From contig JALVTX010000027.1 in NCBI GenBank assembly GCA_027035825.1, positions 1 through 12,550 of the forward strand: a DNA stretch of 12,550 nt, written 5' to 3'. The position numbers and the translations under genes are program-made. How positions within the stretch are numbered: position 1 is the first letter of the stretch; each line of letters opens with the position of its first letter. This document shows, piece by piece, positions 6,864 through 12,550 of this stretch. Source of the DNA: Mariprofundaceae bacterium. Its GTDB lineage: Bacteria > Pseudomonadota > Zetaproteobacteria > Mariprofundales > Mariprofundaceae. A model generated the notes under the pieces. That model was given only the letters and a program-made list of their open reading frames with translations, searched no databases and was not told the origin of the DNA.

Positions 6864-8035
6864 TGGCTGCCTCCGTTTTTCAGCCATTCATCAAAAAGCA
6901 GTTCATACACTTCAATCAGTTCTTTATCTTCTGGTTCCTCATCATCCAGTCTCATTTGTCGAAATTTGTATAAGTATGCACCATTTAATTGGTCGAAACT
7001 TTCAACATCCAGCGGGAAGCAGTCGTCATAGATGATTTGTTGTAGAACATCTTCAATTCGGGGTATTTTCTTTAATTGATATTTTTTCGCGTGTTCAATT
7101 ACAAACCTCTTGAATGAACTGTTGAATTGTCGTGCTGTTTCTCTGGCAGGTGTTTTTGGCTGCAATAAGAATAGGGTTGTTTTCTCAGGAAAATACCAGC
7201 TCCATTCGGGATGTTCGGTAGCTATCCACCCAACATCTTCTGCATATGAGCTGATTTCTGTGCGCATGCACATCCAGCGATCAGAATCGATCTCGACATA
7301 TGGCTGAAAGGTTATGGCGGAACAGAATGCATAGTTTGCCCCTGTTGATAATGGGGCTAAGTGGTAAAAGAGGTCTGCGTGATCAAAATATGGCGGCTCA
7401 ATCCGTCCTTGGCCTCTCCATATAGCTTCCCGGACAGCATCCAAAGATGGGTTGCTTACATGTTTAAGGTTTGGAGGGCAAATGCTTATTCCGGCAATCC
7501 GATAGTTGTCCAACATGTCTCGATGCAGGCCGAGCGCAAAGGCTTTTGAAAAGCCTTCTCGGATTTTGTTTTGAAGGGATTGTTTCTTTTCCCGAAGTGT
7601 TGCCAGCTCATCTTTTGTTGGTTTCTGGCTATTTTCTTGCACTGATGTGCTGCCATGCAAAACATGAAGAATCGTGCGCAAAGCCGATTGAGCATCTTGA
7701 ACGGCGGAGTTGGGTCGAATCTCATGAAGAATAGGAGTCCCTGAACTTGGGGCATGGTTGTTTGTTGCTAACAAGTTTCTGATTAACGCGGCGATTTCAT
7801 CCGGCGGAATGTCAAACCATTCATCTCCACCGCCAGAGGACTTTCGAGCTTTGTAGAAATGCTTCACTGTGGATTCGATGTGTTTTGCTGTTTTGGCATC
7901 CACATTGAACGATTCGACAAGCTCCCAGTGGGCATTGTGAGTGTTATATTCCTTGAGTCGCTTTGATAGGTCGCGGCTTGTGATGCCGACCTTGGTTTTT
8001 GATCTGTCGTGGATGATATATAGAGTATGCATCAT
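6860..8035 (-). CDS. GIY-YIG-type (T5orf172/MUG113-like) protein with a large uncharacterised C-terminal region
   Basis: This 391-residue protein begins with a GIY-YIG-like nuclease fold: TLYIIHD (Y6) and KVGITSRDLSKRLKEY (G17, R26), then a helix with a candidate metal-binding glutamate (AKHIES, E54) and DEWFDI (E72). This pattern is typical of the T5orf172/MUG113 branch. Residues from about 80 to 391 match no family that I recognise: a Lys/Glu-rich, possibly coiled stretch (about 140-165), an aromatic-rich middle (PEWSWYFPEK) and an acidic C-terminus (RLDDEEPEDKELIE). Base composition is strikingly lower in GC than every neighbour, with less biased codon use, which suggests horizontal acquisition. 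There are two adjacent ATG codons (8035 and 8032); the first overlaps the stop of a mini-ORF as ATGA. Its own TGA overlaps the TTG start of the next gene. The Shine-Dalgarno is weak. Nuclease activity is inferred from the N-terminal motif only. Confidence 0.75.
   Translation of the reverse strand: MMHTLYIIHDRSKTKVGITSRDLSKRLKEYNTHNAHWELVESFNVDAKTAKHIESTVKHFYKARKSSGGGDEWFDIPPDEIAALIRNLLATNNHAPSSGTPILHEIRPNSAVQDAQSALRTILHVLHGSTSVQENSQKPTKDELATLREKKQSLQNKIREGFSKAFALGLHRDMLDNYRIAGISICPPNLKHVSNPSLDAVREAIWRGQGRIEPPYFDHADLFYHLAPLSTGANYAFCSAITFQPYVEIDSDRWMCMRTEISSYAEDVGWIATEHPEWSWYFPEKTTLFLLQPKTPARETARQFNSSFKRFVIEHAKKYQLKKIPRIEDVLQQIIYDDCFPLDVESFDQLNGAYLYKFRQMRLDDEEPEDKELIEVYELLFDEWLKNGGSH
7539..7557. 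repeat. 19-base near-perfect palindrome inside the GIY-YIG gene
   Basis: The sequence AAGGCTTTTGAAAAGCCTT has two perfect 9-base arms around a single central base. It lies within coding sequence (codons for the GFSKAF segment), so it may be chance or an RNA hairpin with an AT-rich apex. No second copy was noticed in the window. Confidence 0.5.
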
Positions 8036-8082
8036 TCAAGTTCTCGTACCATCCAATAATGATTTTCGAATAGGCCGCTCAT
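8032..8082 (-). CDS. Candidate 16-codon mini-ORF linking two genes
   Basis: An ATG at 8082 overlaps the stop of the glutathionyl-hydroquinone reductase gene as ATGA. It opens a frame encoding MSGLFENHYWMVRELE, whose TGA overlaps the ATG of the GIY-YIG gene, again as ATGA. The frame exactly spans the gap between the two genes. It could be a coupling cistron that carries reinitiating ribosomes to a gene with a poor Shine-Dalgarno, the start of a gene interrupted by the insertion, or coincidence. I do not recognise the peptide. Its first bases are AT-rich like the downstream gene. Confidence 0.35.
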   Translation of the reverse strand: MSGLFENHYWMVRELE

Positions 8083-8993
8083 GTCAAATCCATAGTTGGC
8101 CCCTTGGGCACGATGCCGGTCGGGTTGAGCCGGGTGAGCGAGGCATAGTAGTGCTGCTTGATCTGCGCAAGATCGGTCGTGTCGCGGAAGGCTGGCATCG
8201 CGTACAGCCGCTTCAGGTAGCGCCAGAGGTTTGGCATGTCGCAGATGCGGTCGCGGTTGCACTTGAACAGCGCGTAATACACCGCATCGAAGCGCACCAG
8301 CGTGGGAAAGAGCCGGACATCGGCCTCGGTCAGTCGGTCGCCGACCAGATATTCGCGGCCCTCCAGCCGCTTCTCCAGCGCATCGAGCGCGGCGAACAGC
8401 GCATCAAACGCCTCCTCGTAGGCATCCTGCGCCGTGGCGAAGCCGCACTTATAGACGCCGTTGTTCACGTGCTCATAGACAAAGGCGTTGACCTCGTCGA
8501 TTTCGTCCCGCAGGGGCGCGGGGTAGAAGTCCTCGCGGTTGCCGGTGATGTCATCGAAGGCGGCGTTGAACATGCGAATGATCTCGGCCGACTCGTTGCA
8601 GACGATGGTCTCCGCCTGGCTATCCCACAGCATGGGCACGGACACGCGGCCGGTGTAGCGCGCATCGGCCTTCGCATAAAGCTCGTGCAGATGGCGAAAG
8701 CCGTACAGCGGCTCCGGCTCGGGCCTGAATTCCCAGCCGTGCTCGCGCATGTGCGGATGCACGACATGCACGGGGATGATCTCCTCCAGCCCCTTGAGCC
8801 GGCGCATGATGAGTGTGCGGTGCGCCCAGGGGCAGGCAAGGCATACGTAGAGGTGGTAGCGTCCGGCCTCGGCCGGGAAATCCACCTCCCCGATGCGGTC
8901 ATGGAACGCGGTTTCGGCGCGGCGGAAGCGCCCGTCGCTGTCAGCCCAAGCCCCGTCATCCGCCACCCAGCGGCCATCGATCATCATGCCCAC
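8079..8993 (-). CDS. Glutathionyl-hydroquinone reductase (Xi-class glutathione transferase, YqjG/ECM4 family)
   Basis: This 304-residue cytoplasmic enzyme should reduce glutathionyl-hydroquinones to hydroquinones using glutathione. The family's catalytic motif CPWAHRT is present with C54 as nucleophile, within YHLYVCLACPWAHR. Other landmarks are NESAEIIRMFN, VNNGVYKCGFA, LVGDRLTEADVRLFPTLVRFD and the C-terminal IKQHYY followed by LNPTGIVPKGP. The start at 8993 is a GTG; it gives MGMMIDGRW, which aligns with the usual MG-hydrophobic-DG-W opening, although ATG codons at 8987 and 8984 are alternatives. The protein ends seven residues after IVPK (at DLT), whereas relatives as I recall them carry a further PHGR-type tail of about ten residues, so a small C-terminal loss at the border of the low-GC islet is possible. 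It lies four bases after the cupin gene and follows an ene-reductase gene, fitting quinone and electrophile detoxification. Confidence 0.92.
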   Translation of the reverse strand: MGMMIDGRWVADDGAWADSDGRFRRAETAFHDRIGEVDFPAEAGRYHLYVCLACPWAHRTLIMRRLKGLEEIIPVHVVHPHMREHGWEFRPEPEPLYGFRHLHELYAKADARYTGRVSVPMLWDSQAETIVCNESAEIIRMFNAAFDDITGNREDFYPAPLRDEIDEVNAFVYEHVNNGVYKCGFATAQDAYEEAFDALFAALDALEKRLEGREYLVGDRLTEADVRLFPTLVRFDAVYYALFKCNRDRICDMPNLWRYLKRLYAMPAFRDTTDLAQIKQHYYASLTRLNPTGIVPKGPTMDLT

Positions 8994-8997
8994 GGCG

Positions 8998-9273
8998 TCA
9001 CCCGAAGCAGTAGTGCTTGCGGATTGGCTCGTGCACGTCCCAAGTGCAGGAAAGCCCGGCGGGGAACGTCACCAGGTCACCCGCGCCGATGGTCACGGGC
9101 TCGCCGCCCTCGGGCGTCACGGTCACGCGGCCTTCGAGGATGTAGCAGGTTTCTCGCTCCTCGTAGGTCCACGGAAAGGTCGAAACCTCGCAACTCCAGA
9201 TCGGCCAGTCCTCGACGCCGAGTTCGGCCAGCCGCTCACGGCTGGGTTCGCGTTCGATGTGAATGTCGTTCAT
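8998..9273 (-). CDS. Small cupin-domain protein (Cupin_3/DUF861-like)
   Basis: A single-domain cupin of 91 residues. The first cupin motif region is FPWTYEERETCYILEGRVTV and the second is around AGDLVTFPAGLSCTWDVHEPIRKHY. The usual double histidine of motif 1 is replaced (TYEERE), as is common in DUF861-type cupins, so metal binding is uncertain. No reaction can be assigned. The ATG overlaps the stop of the ene-reductase gene as ATGA, with GGAGGAAG just upstream, so translation is well supported and coupled. Its position between an ene-reductase and a glutathionyl-hydroquinone reductase suggests an accessory role in the same response, but that is inference. Confidence 0.85.
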   Translation of the reverse strand: MNDIHIEREPSRERLAELGVEDWPIWSCEVSTFPWTYEERETCYILEGRVTVTPEGGEPVTIGAGDLVTFPAGLSCTWDVHEPIRKHYCFG

Positions 9274-10343
9274 GCCACTTCCTCCAGCGTTGGGTAGTCC
9301 GTGTAGCCTTCGGCGCCGCCCCCGTAGAAGGTGTCCGGGTTCGGCTCGTTGAGTGGCGCATCGAGCTCGAGGCGGCGCACGAGGTCCGGGTTGGAGAGAA
9401 ACGGCACGCCGAAGCTGACCAGGTCCGCGCGCCCCTCGGCGATGGTCGCATTGGCACGCGCCTTCGTGTAGCCGCCGTTGGCCATGTAGGCGCCTGGAAA
9501 GCGGCGGCGGAGCTTGGTGAAATCCACGCTCGCATCCGGCTCGCCGGCCATCGAGACCTCGACTACATGCAGGTACACCACGCCGATCTCGCCCAGCCTT
9601 TCGGCCACGCGGTTGAACAGTGCCTGGGGATTGGAATCCTCGATGTCGTTGAAGCGGTTCACCGGCGAGATGCGCACGCCGACCCGGTCCGCGCCAATCT
9701 CGGCACAGACGGCCTCAGCCACCTCGGCGAGGAAGCGGATGCGGTTCTCGATGCTGCCGCCGTAGGTATCGGTGCGGTGGTTCGGGCGGTCGCGCAGGAA
9801 CTGGTCGATCAGGTAGCCGTTGGCCGCATGGATCTCGACGCCGTCGAAGCCTGCCTCCATCGCGCAGGCCGCCGCATGGCGGTATTGATCCACGATGCCG
9901 GGGATCTCGTCCGTCTCCAGTGCGCGCGGGGTCACGAAACCCTTTGGCCCCTCATACGTGAACGCCTGGCCTGCCGGTTTGATCGCGCTCGGGGCCACTG
10001 GCGGCTCACCGGCATGGAAGTCCGGGTGCGAGATGCGGCCGCAGTGCCATAGCTGCACGAAGATGCGCCCGCCGGCTGCATGCACGGCATCGGTCACCTT
10101 TCGCCAGCCCTCGACCTGTTCCGGCGTGTGGATGCCCGGCGTGGCCGGGTAGCCGATGCCCTGCTCGGACACCTGTGCGCCCTCGGTGATGATGAGCCCG
10201 GCCGTGGCGCGCTGGCGGTAGTACTCGGCGGTAAGATCGGTGGGCACGGTGTCCGGGCAGCGGTTGCGCGTCATCGGCGCCATTACCATACGATTGGGAA
10301 GTTCCAGTGGGCCCAGTTGAATCGGCGTGAAAAGGTCAGTCAT
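9270..10343 (-). CDS. Old Yellow Enzyme family FMN-dependent alkene reductase (NemA-like)
   Basis: This 357-residue flavoprotein should use NAD(P)H and bound FMN to reduce activated C=C bonds (alpha,beta-unsaturated carbonyls, maleimides) and possibly nitro compounds, in the cytoplasm. The (beta/alpha)8 barrel signatures are clear: NRMVMAPMTRNR near residues 17-28, IFVQLWHCGRISHP near 94-107, the substrate-binding pair H172 and N175 with proton-donor Y177 in HAANGYLIDQFLRD, YGGSIENR near 194-201 for FMN binding, and a C-terminal GGYT plus FGVPFLSNPDL phosphate-binding region. Length is normal. The ATG at 10343 was preferred over one two codons upstream (10349) because GAGGG lies six bases before it but directly abuts the earlier ATG. 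It follows the nitroreductase-methyltransferase gene by 18 bases and overlaps the cupin gene by four. Confidence 0.95.
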   Translation of the reverse strand: MTDLFTPIQLGPLELPNRMVMAPMTRNRCPDTVPTDLTAEYYRQRATAGLIITEGAQVSEQGIGYPATPGIHTPEQVEGWRKVTDAVHAAGGRIFVQLWHCGRISHPDFHAGEPPVAPSAIKPAGQAFTYEGPKGFVTPRALETDEIPGIVDQYRHAAACAMEAGFDGVEIHAANGYLIDQFLRDRPNHRTDTYGGSIENRIRFLAEVAEAVCAEIGADRVGVRISPVNRFNDIEDSNPQALFNRVAERLGEIGVVYLHVVEVSMAGEPDASVDFTKLRRRFPGAYMANGGYTKARANATIAEGRADLVSFGVPFLSNPDLVRRLELDAPLNEPNPDTFYGGGAEGYTDYPTLEEVA

Positions 10344-10361
10344 CGTCATCCCTCGTGCATA

Positions 10362-11573
10362 TCAATCGGGGCTTCGTTGCAGGATGCAGAACAGGGCCTT
10401 GAGCGGCGTGTCGTTCTGCGGCCCGGCAAACTGGCTGTCGCGCGCGGTCACCAAGATGAAACCGTCGGCGAACAGGCGGCGGATGTCGTCCGCGTCGTAA
10501 CGGCCCGGCGGCCCCATCTCGCTGGTCTCATCCTTGTGGAAGCACTTGAGCAGCAGATAACTTCCCGGCGCCAGCAGCCGCCGGATCGTGGCCAGGTAGG
10601 CGGCCTGCGCCTCGGGTTCGGCGAAGCAGTGGAACACGCCGCGGTCGACGATGATGTCGAACGGTTCGTCGAGCCCGCTGTCCAGCACGTCGTCCACGAC
10701 GAAGCGCACGTTCGCGCCGGCCTTCTCGGCGCGGGCGCGGGCGGAAGCCACGGCCGTCTCGGAGATGTCGCTGGCCGTCACCGTAAAGCCGCGTCCGGCC
10801 AGTGCCACCGCCTGCGTGCCCGGCCCGCAGCCGAGATCCAGCAGCCTGCCGGTTGCAAGGCCCAGATCGTCCAGCGCGCGTGCGATGTCCGCATCCAGCC
10901 CCTCGTGGAACCACGGCAACTGCTCGGCGGCTGTTTCCCGGTAGCGCGCTTCCCAGCCGCAGGCCGCTGGCGGCCGCCAAGGCTTGCCCCAGCGGCCGGC
11001 ATGGGCGATCTCCTCGACGGGCTTGCGCGAGCGCGGCGCGGTTTCCATGTCGCGGAACGGCTCGGGCGCTGTTTCGGGTGTGGCCGGGTGGCCGAGCGCG
11101 ATCACGCTCATCACGCGCCAGTCCCCGGGCAGCCCCGTGGCCTCGCGCACGGCATCCACGTCAAAACCGCCCATCTGGTGGCTGGCCAGCCCGAGCTCCG
11201 CGGCTTGCAGGCACAGACTGATGGCGGCCTGGCCGGCATCGTACTCACACCAGCGATTGGGTTGCCCGCTGTCGGCGAATGTCGGCACGCAGGCCGTCAC
11301 GATGAGCACTGGCGCGTTTTGCGCCCACAACTGATTTTTCTCGGCCAGTGCGTCCAATACTCGCTGCCAGGCGCCTTCATCGCTGAAACGGTCGGCCACG
11401 ACGAAGCGCCACGGCTCCTCGCCGAAACATGATGGCGCCCAGCGCGCCGCCTCCAGACAGGCGGCGAGCTGCTCGGCCGTAACCGGTTTTTCGGCATCGA
11501 AGGCGCGCGTGCTCCAGCGCTCGGCGAACAGGCACGCCACCGGCGCCTGCACGTTCAGCCGCTGCTGGCCCAT
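10362..11573 (-). CDS. Nitroreductase-SAM methyltransferase fusion protein
   Basis: The 403-residue protein joins two complete enzyme domains. Residues about 10-200 are an FMN-dependent nitroreductase: the ERWSTRAFD entry motif (R19, S21, R23), AARWAPSCFGEEPWRFVV, a central GLASHQMGGFD and a typical terminal HAGRWGKPW. Residues about 205-403 are a class I SAM-dependent methyltransferase opening with WEARYRE, with motif I LLDLGCGPG (244-252), an acidic DIS at the end of strand 2 (269-271) and DIIVDRGVFHCF near 306-317; the rest resembles small-molecule (thiopurine/TehB-like) methyltransferases. The frame is continuous across the join. The ATG overlaps the CDGSH gene stop by one base (TGATG). 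The fusion implies linked reduction and methylation of one compound or class, but no substrate is evident. Neither half alone would be unusual; the combination is. Confidence 0.9.
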   Translation of the reverse strand: MGQQRLNVQAPVACLFAERWSTRAFDAEKPVTAEQLAACLEAARWAPSCFGEEPWRFVVADRFSDEGAWQRVLDALAEKNQLWAQNAPVLIVTACVPTFADSGQPNRWCEYDAGQAAISLCLQAAELGLASHQMGGFDVDAVREATGLPGDWRVMSVIALGHPATPETAPEPFRDMETAPRSRKPVEEIAHAGRWGKPWRPPAACGWEARYRETAAEQLPWFHEGLDADIARALDDLGLATGRLLDLGCGPGTQAVALAGRGFTVTASDISETAVASARARAEKAGANVRFVVDDVLDSGLDEPFDIIVDRGVFHCFAEPEAQAAYLATIRRLLAPGSYLLLKCFHKDETSEMGPPGRYDADDIRRLFADGFILVTARDSQFAGPQNDTPLKALFCILQRSPD

Positions 11574-11809
11574 CAGAGGTCGTTATGCGTGCCGTCGCAG
11601 AACGGCGGGTTCTTCGTGTGCTTGCACTGGCACAGGGCCACGGTCTGCGTTTCCTTGATCTCGAAGGCCTTGGGCTCGATGCCCGTGCCCTCGTGCGAGC
11701 CGTCACAGAACGGCTGGTTCTTCGAACGCCCGCAGGCGCACCAGTAATAGGTGCCGGGCTCAAGCTCCAGCACCTTCGGTTCGGTTGCGGCAATCACCGG
11801 TTCAGTCAT
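11573..11809 (-). CDS. Small protein with two CDGSH iron-sulfur motifs
   Basis: This 78-residue protein contains two canonical CDGSH [2Fe-2S] motifs in tandem: CACGRSKNQPFCDGSH (C24, C26, C35, H39) and CQCKHTKNPPFCDGTH (C60, C62, C71, H75). Each has the 3Cys-1His ligand set. The family is used in redox or iron-sulfur roles, with no defined partner in bacteria. The ATG at 11809 was preferred over 11851 because GGGAGG lies at proper distance and the extra upstream residues would lie inside the EF-hand gene. It overlaps that gene by 8 bases and the nitroreductase fusion by 1. Unlike the larger three-domain protein at 6219-6863, both motifs here keep the central glycine. Confidence 0.92.
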   Translation of the reverse strand: MTEPVIAATEPKVLELEPGTYYWCACGRSKNQPFCDGSHEGTGIEPKAFEIKETQTVALCQCKHTKNPPFCDGTHNDL

Positions 11810-12203
11810 CGTGTCCTCCCTTGGCCTTGGAATGATGGGATTTGGCATCATGAGCGCGCATCATCTTGCGATGCATGTCGCGATGAAAGGCGCGGAACTC
11901 CGCGCGGCTCACCATGCCATCGTGGTTGGCGTCCATGCGGTCGAAGAAGCGCGCCTCGTGGTCTCGCTCATCGAGCACGCCGTCGCCATTGACGTCCATG
12001 TGCGCGAACATTCGCTGCGCGCGCTTCTTGGCTGCGCTCATGAACTCGTCTTTCGTTACCTTGCCGTCACCGTTGGCGTCGGCGTGGTGCATCATCGCCA
12101 TGCCGCCATGACCGTGACAGCCGTGGCCGCGCCAGCCGTCTGCCCAGGCCGGCGTGGCCAGCGCCAGCGCAAGCCCGCCCATCCATAGCATTTGTCGTTT
12201 CAT
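11802..12203 (-). CDS. Secreted/periplasmic EF-hand calcium-binding protein
   Basis: The 133-residue product begins with a signal peptide (KRQ, hydrophobic LALALATPA, predicted cleavage after AWA at residue 21), so it should be exported. Three EF-hand loops follow: DANGDGKVTKDE, DVNGDGVLDERD and DANHDGMVSRAE, each with acidic or polar residues at positions 1, 3, 5, 9 and 12 (Asp rather than Glu at 12 in the second). The N-terminal mature segment and C-terminal tail are very rich in histidine (for example GCHGHGG, AKSHHSKAKGGHDD), so it may also bind transition metals. The ATG at 12203 has GAGGGGG six bases upstream and lies 11 bases after the membrane protein gene. A longer open frame upstream is a shadow of that gene. 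The physiological role is unknown. Confidence 0.9.
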   Translation of the reverse strand: MKRQMLWMGGLALALATPAWADGWRGHGCHGHGGMAMMHHADANGDGKVTKDEFMSAAKKRAQRMFAHMDVNGDGVLDERDHEARFFDRMDANHDGMVSRAEFRAFHRDMHRKMMRAHDAKSHHSKAKGGHDD

Positions 12204-12214
12204 TTGTTGCCCCC

Positions 12215-12550
12215 TCAATCCACGGATTGCAGTTTCAGCACGCCGATGCCCATCAGCGCCATCGAGGCGATGATGGAAATCGCGCCGATCGGCGTGAGCA
12301 TGCCGGCGAAACCGACGCCCGCGCCGGCCAGGTACAGCATGCCGGAGTGGAACAGTGCGCCGACGATCATCAGAACCGACACGGTCCTGGCGATCCAGGG
12401 CTCCAGCGCCAGCCGGCAGAGCAGGTAGCCCAGGACGATGTTCAGCACGCTCTCCAGGTTGCCGTGCGCGTGCGCGGCCTTGAGAATCGCGTGCTGGCCC
12501 GATTGCATCCATGCGTGGAGCTGGTCGGGCGGCAGCTTGAACTTGCTGGC
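12215..12550 (-). CDS. Partial membrane protein of unknown family (N-terminus beyond window)
   Basis: The frame is open to the right edge, so only the last 111 residues are seen. An ATG at 12508 exists, but the frame continues upstream with plausible protein sequence (KLPPDQLHAWMQSG), so the true start is probably outside. Three hydrophobic segments are visible: NIVLGYLLCRLALEPW, TVSVLMIVGALFHSGMLYLAG and GFAGMLTPIGAISIIASMALMGIGVL, preceded by a His/Ala-rich stretch KAAHAHGNLESV. This predicts an inner-membrane protein with its C-terminus just past the last helix. I do not recognise the family. It ends 11 bases before the EF-hand gene, suggesting co-transcription. Confidence 0.8.
   Translation of the reverse strand, partial: ASKFKLPPDQLHAWMQSGQHAILKAAHAHGNLESVLNIVLGYLLCRLALEPWIARTVSVLMIVGALFHSGMLYLAGAGVGFAGMLTPIGAISIIASMALMGIGVLKLQSVD

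Noticed and set aside
6860..8090. The low-GC islet as an insertion sequence or integron cassette
   Set aside because: No transposase or integrase gene, no terminal inverted repeats and no clear target duplication were seen; only a weak resemblance between the two borders.
7941..10052. A 703-codon open frame on the plus strand
   Set aside because: It runs antisense to the end of the GIY-YIG gene, the glutathionyl-hydroquinone reductase, the cupin and the ene-reductase, all with convincing minus-strand motifs. Its translation has no recognisable domain.
10080..11432. A 450-codon open frame on the plus strand
   Set aside because: It is antisense to the nitroreductase-methyltransferase fusion and gives the same low-complexity shadow translation.
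11802..12512. A longer 236-residue reading of the EF-hand protein
   Set aside because: The extra N-terminal part overlaps the membrane protein gene out of frame and is Arg-rich; the ATG at 12203 has a Shine-Dalgarno and starts a proper signal peptide.

Overview
The window looks like the chromosome of a high-GC proteobacterium, most likely a gammaproteobacterium. Nearly all of it is GC-rich with strongly GC-biased third codon positions, and the proteins resemble proteobacterial families: Tas-type aldo-keto reductase, YqjG-type glutathionyl-hydroquinone reductase, the ~1600-residue NAD-specific glutamate dehydrogenase, and FmdB zinc ribbon. The exact taxon cannot be read from this segment. Every supported gene is on the minus strand, so transcription runs from high to low coordinates, and no stretch of 300 bases lacks a gene.

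In transcription order, the right part (12550 to 8079) holds the C-terminal part of a three-helix membrane protein, a secreted EF-hand protein, a small protein with two CDGSH iron-sulfur motifs, a nitroreductase fused to a SAM methyltransferase, an Old Yellow Enzyme ene-reductase, a small cupin, and a glutathionyl-hydroquinone reductase. Next comes a low-GC islet (about 6870-8090) with one GIY-YIG-type gene of unknown overall function, preceded by a 16-codon mini-ORF. GC-rich sequence then resumes with a protein joining a 4Fe-4S ferredoxin-like domain to two variant CDGSH motifs, an FmdB-type zinc ribbon protein, a truncated haemoglobin, the toxin-antitoxin pair hicB-hicA, and a Tas-like aldo-keto reductase. 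A weak terminator-like hairpin and a -10-like box separate this from a large NAD-dependent glutamate dehydrogenase that runs off the left edge.

The most striking structural feature is the packing. Once starts are chosen by ribosome-binding sites and family alignment, eight junctions are 4-base stop/start overlaps (ATGA, GTGA or TTGA) and two others overlap by 1 or 8 bases. The set therefore looks like one or two long, translationally coupled operons. The theme of the enzymes is redox chemistry and handling of reactive compounds: reduction of activated alkenes, nitro groups, glutathionyl-quinones and carbonyls, plus haem and Fe-S proteins. No transcription factor is encoded in the window. The unexpected members are hicBA, fitted without a spare base between the globin and the aldo-keto reductase, and the AT-rich GIY-YIG gene, which looks acquired yet is also joined to its neighbours by overlaps.
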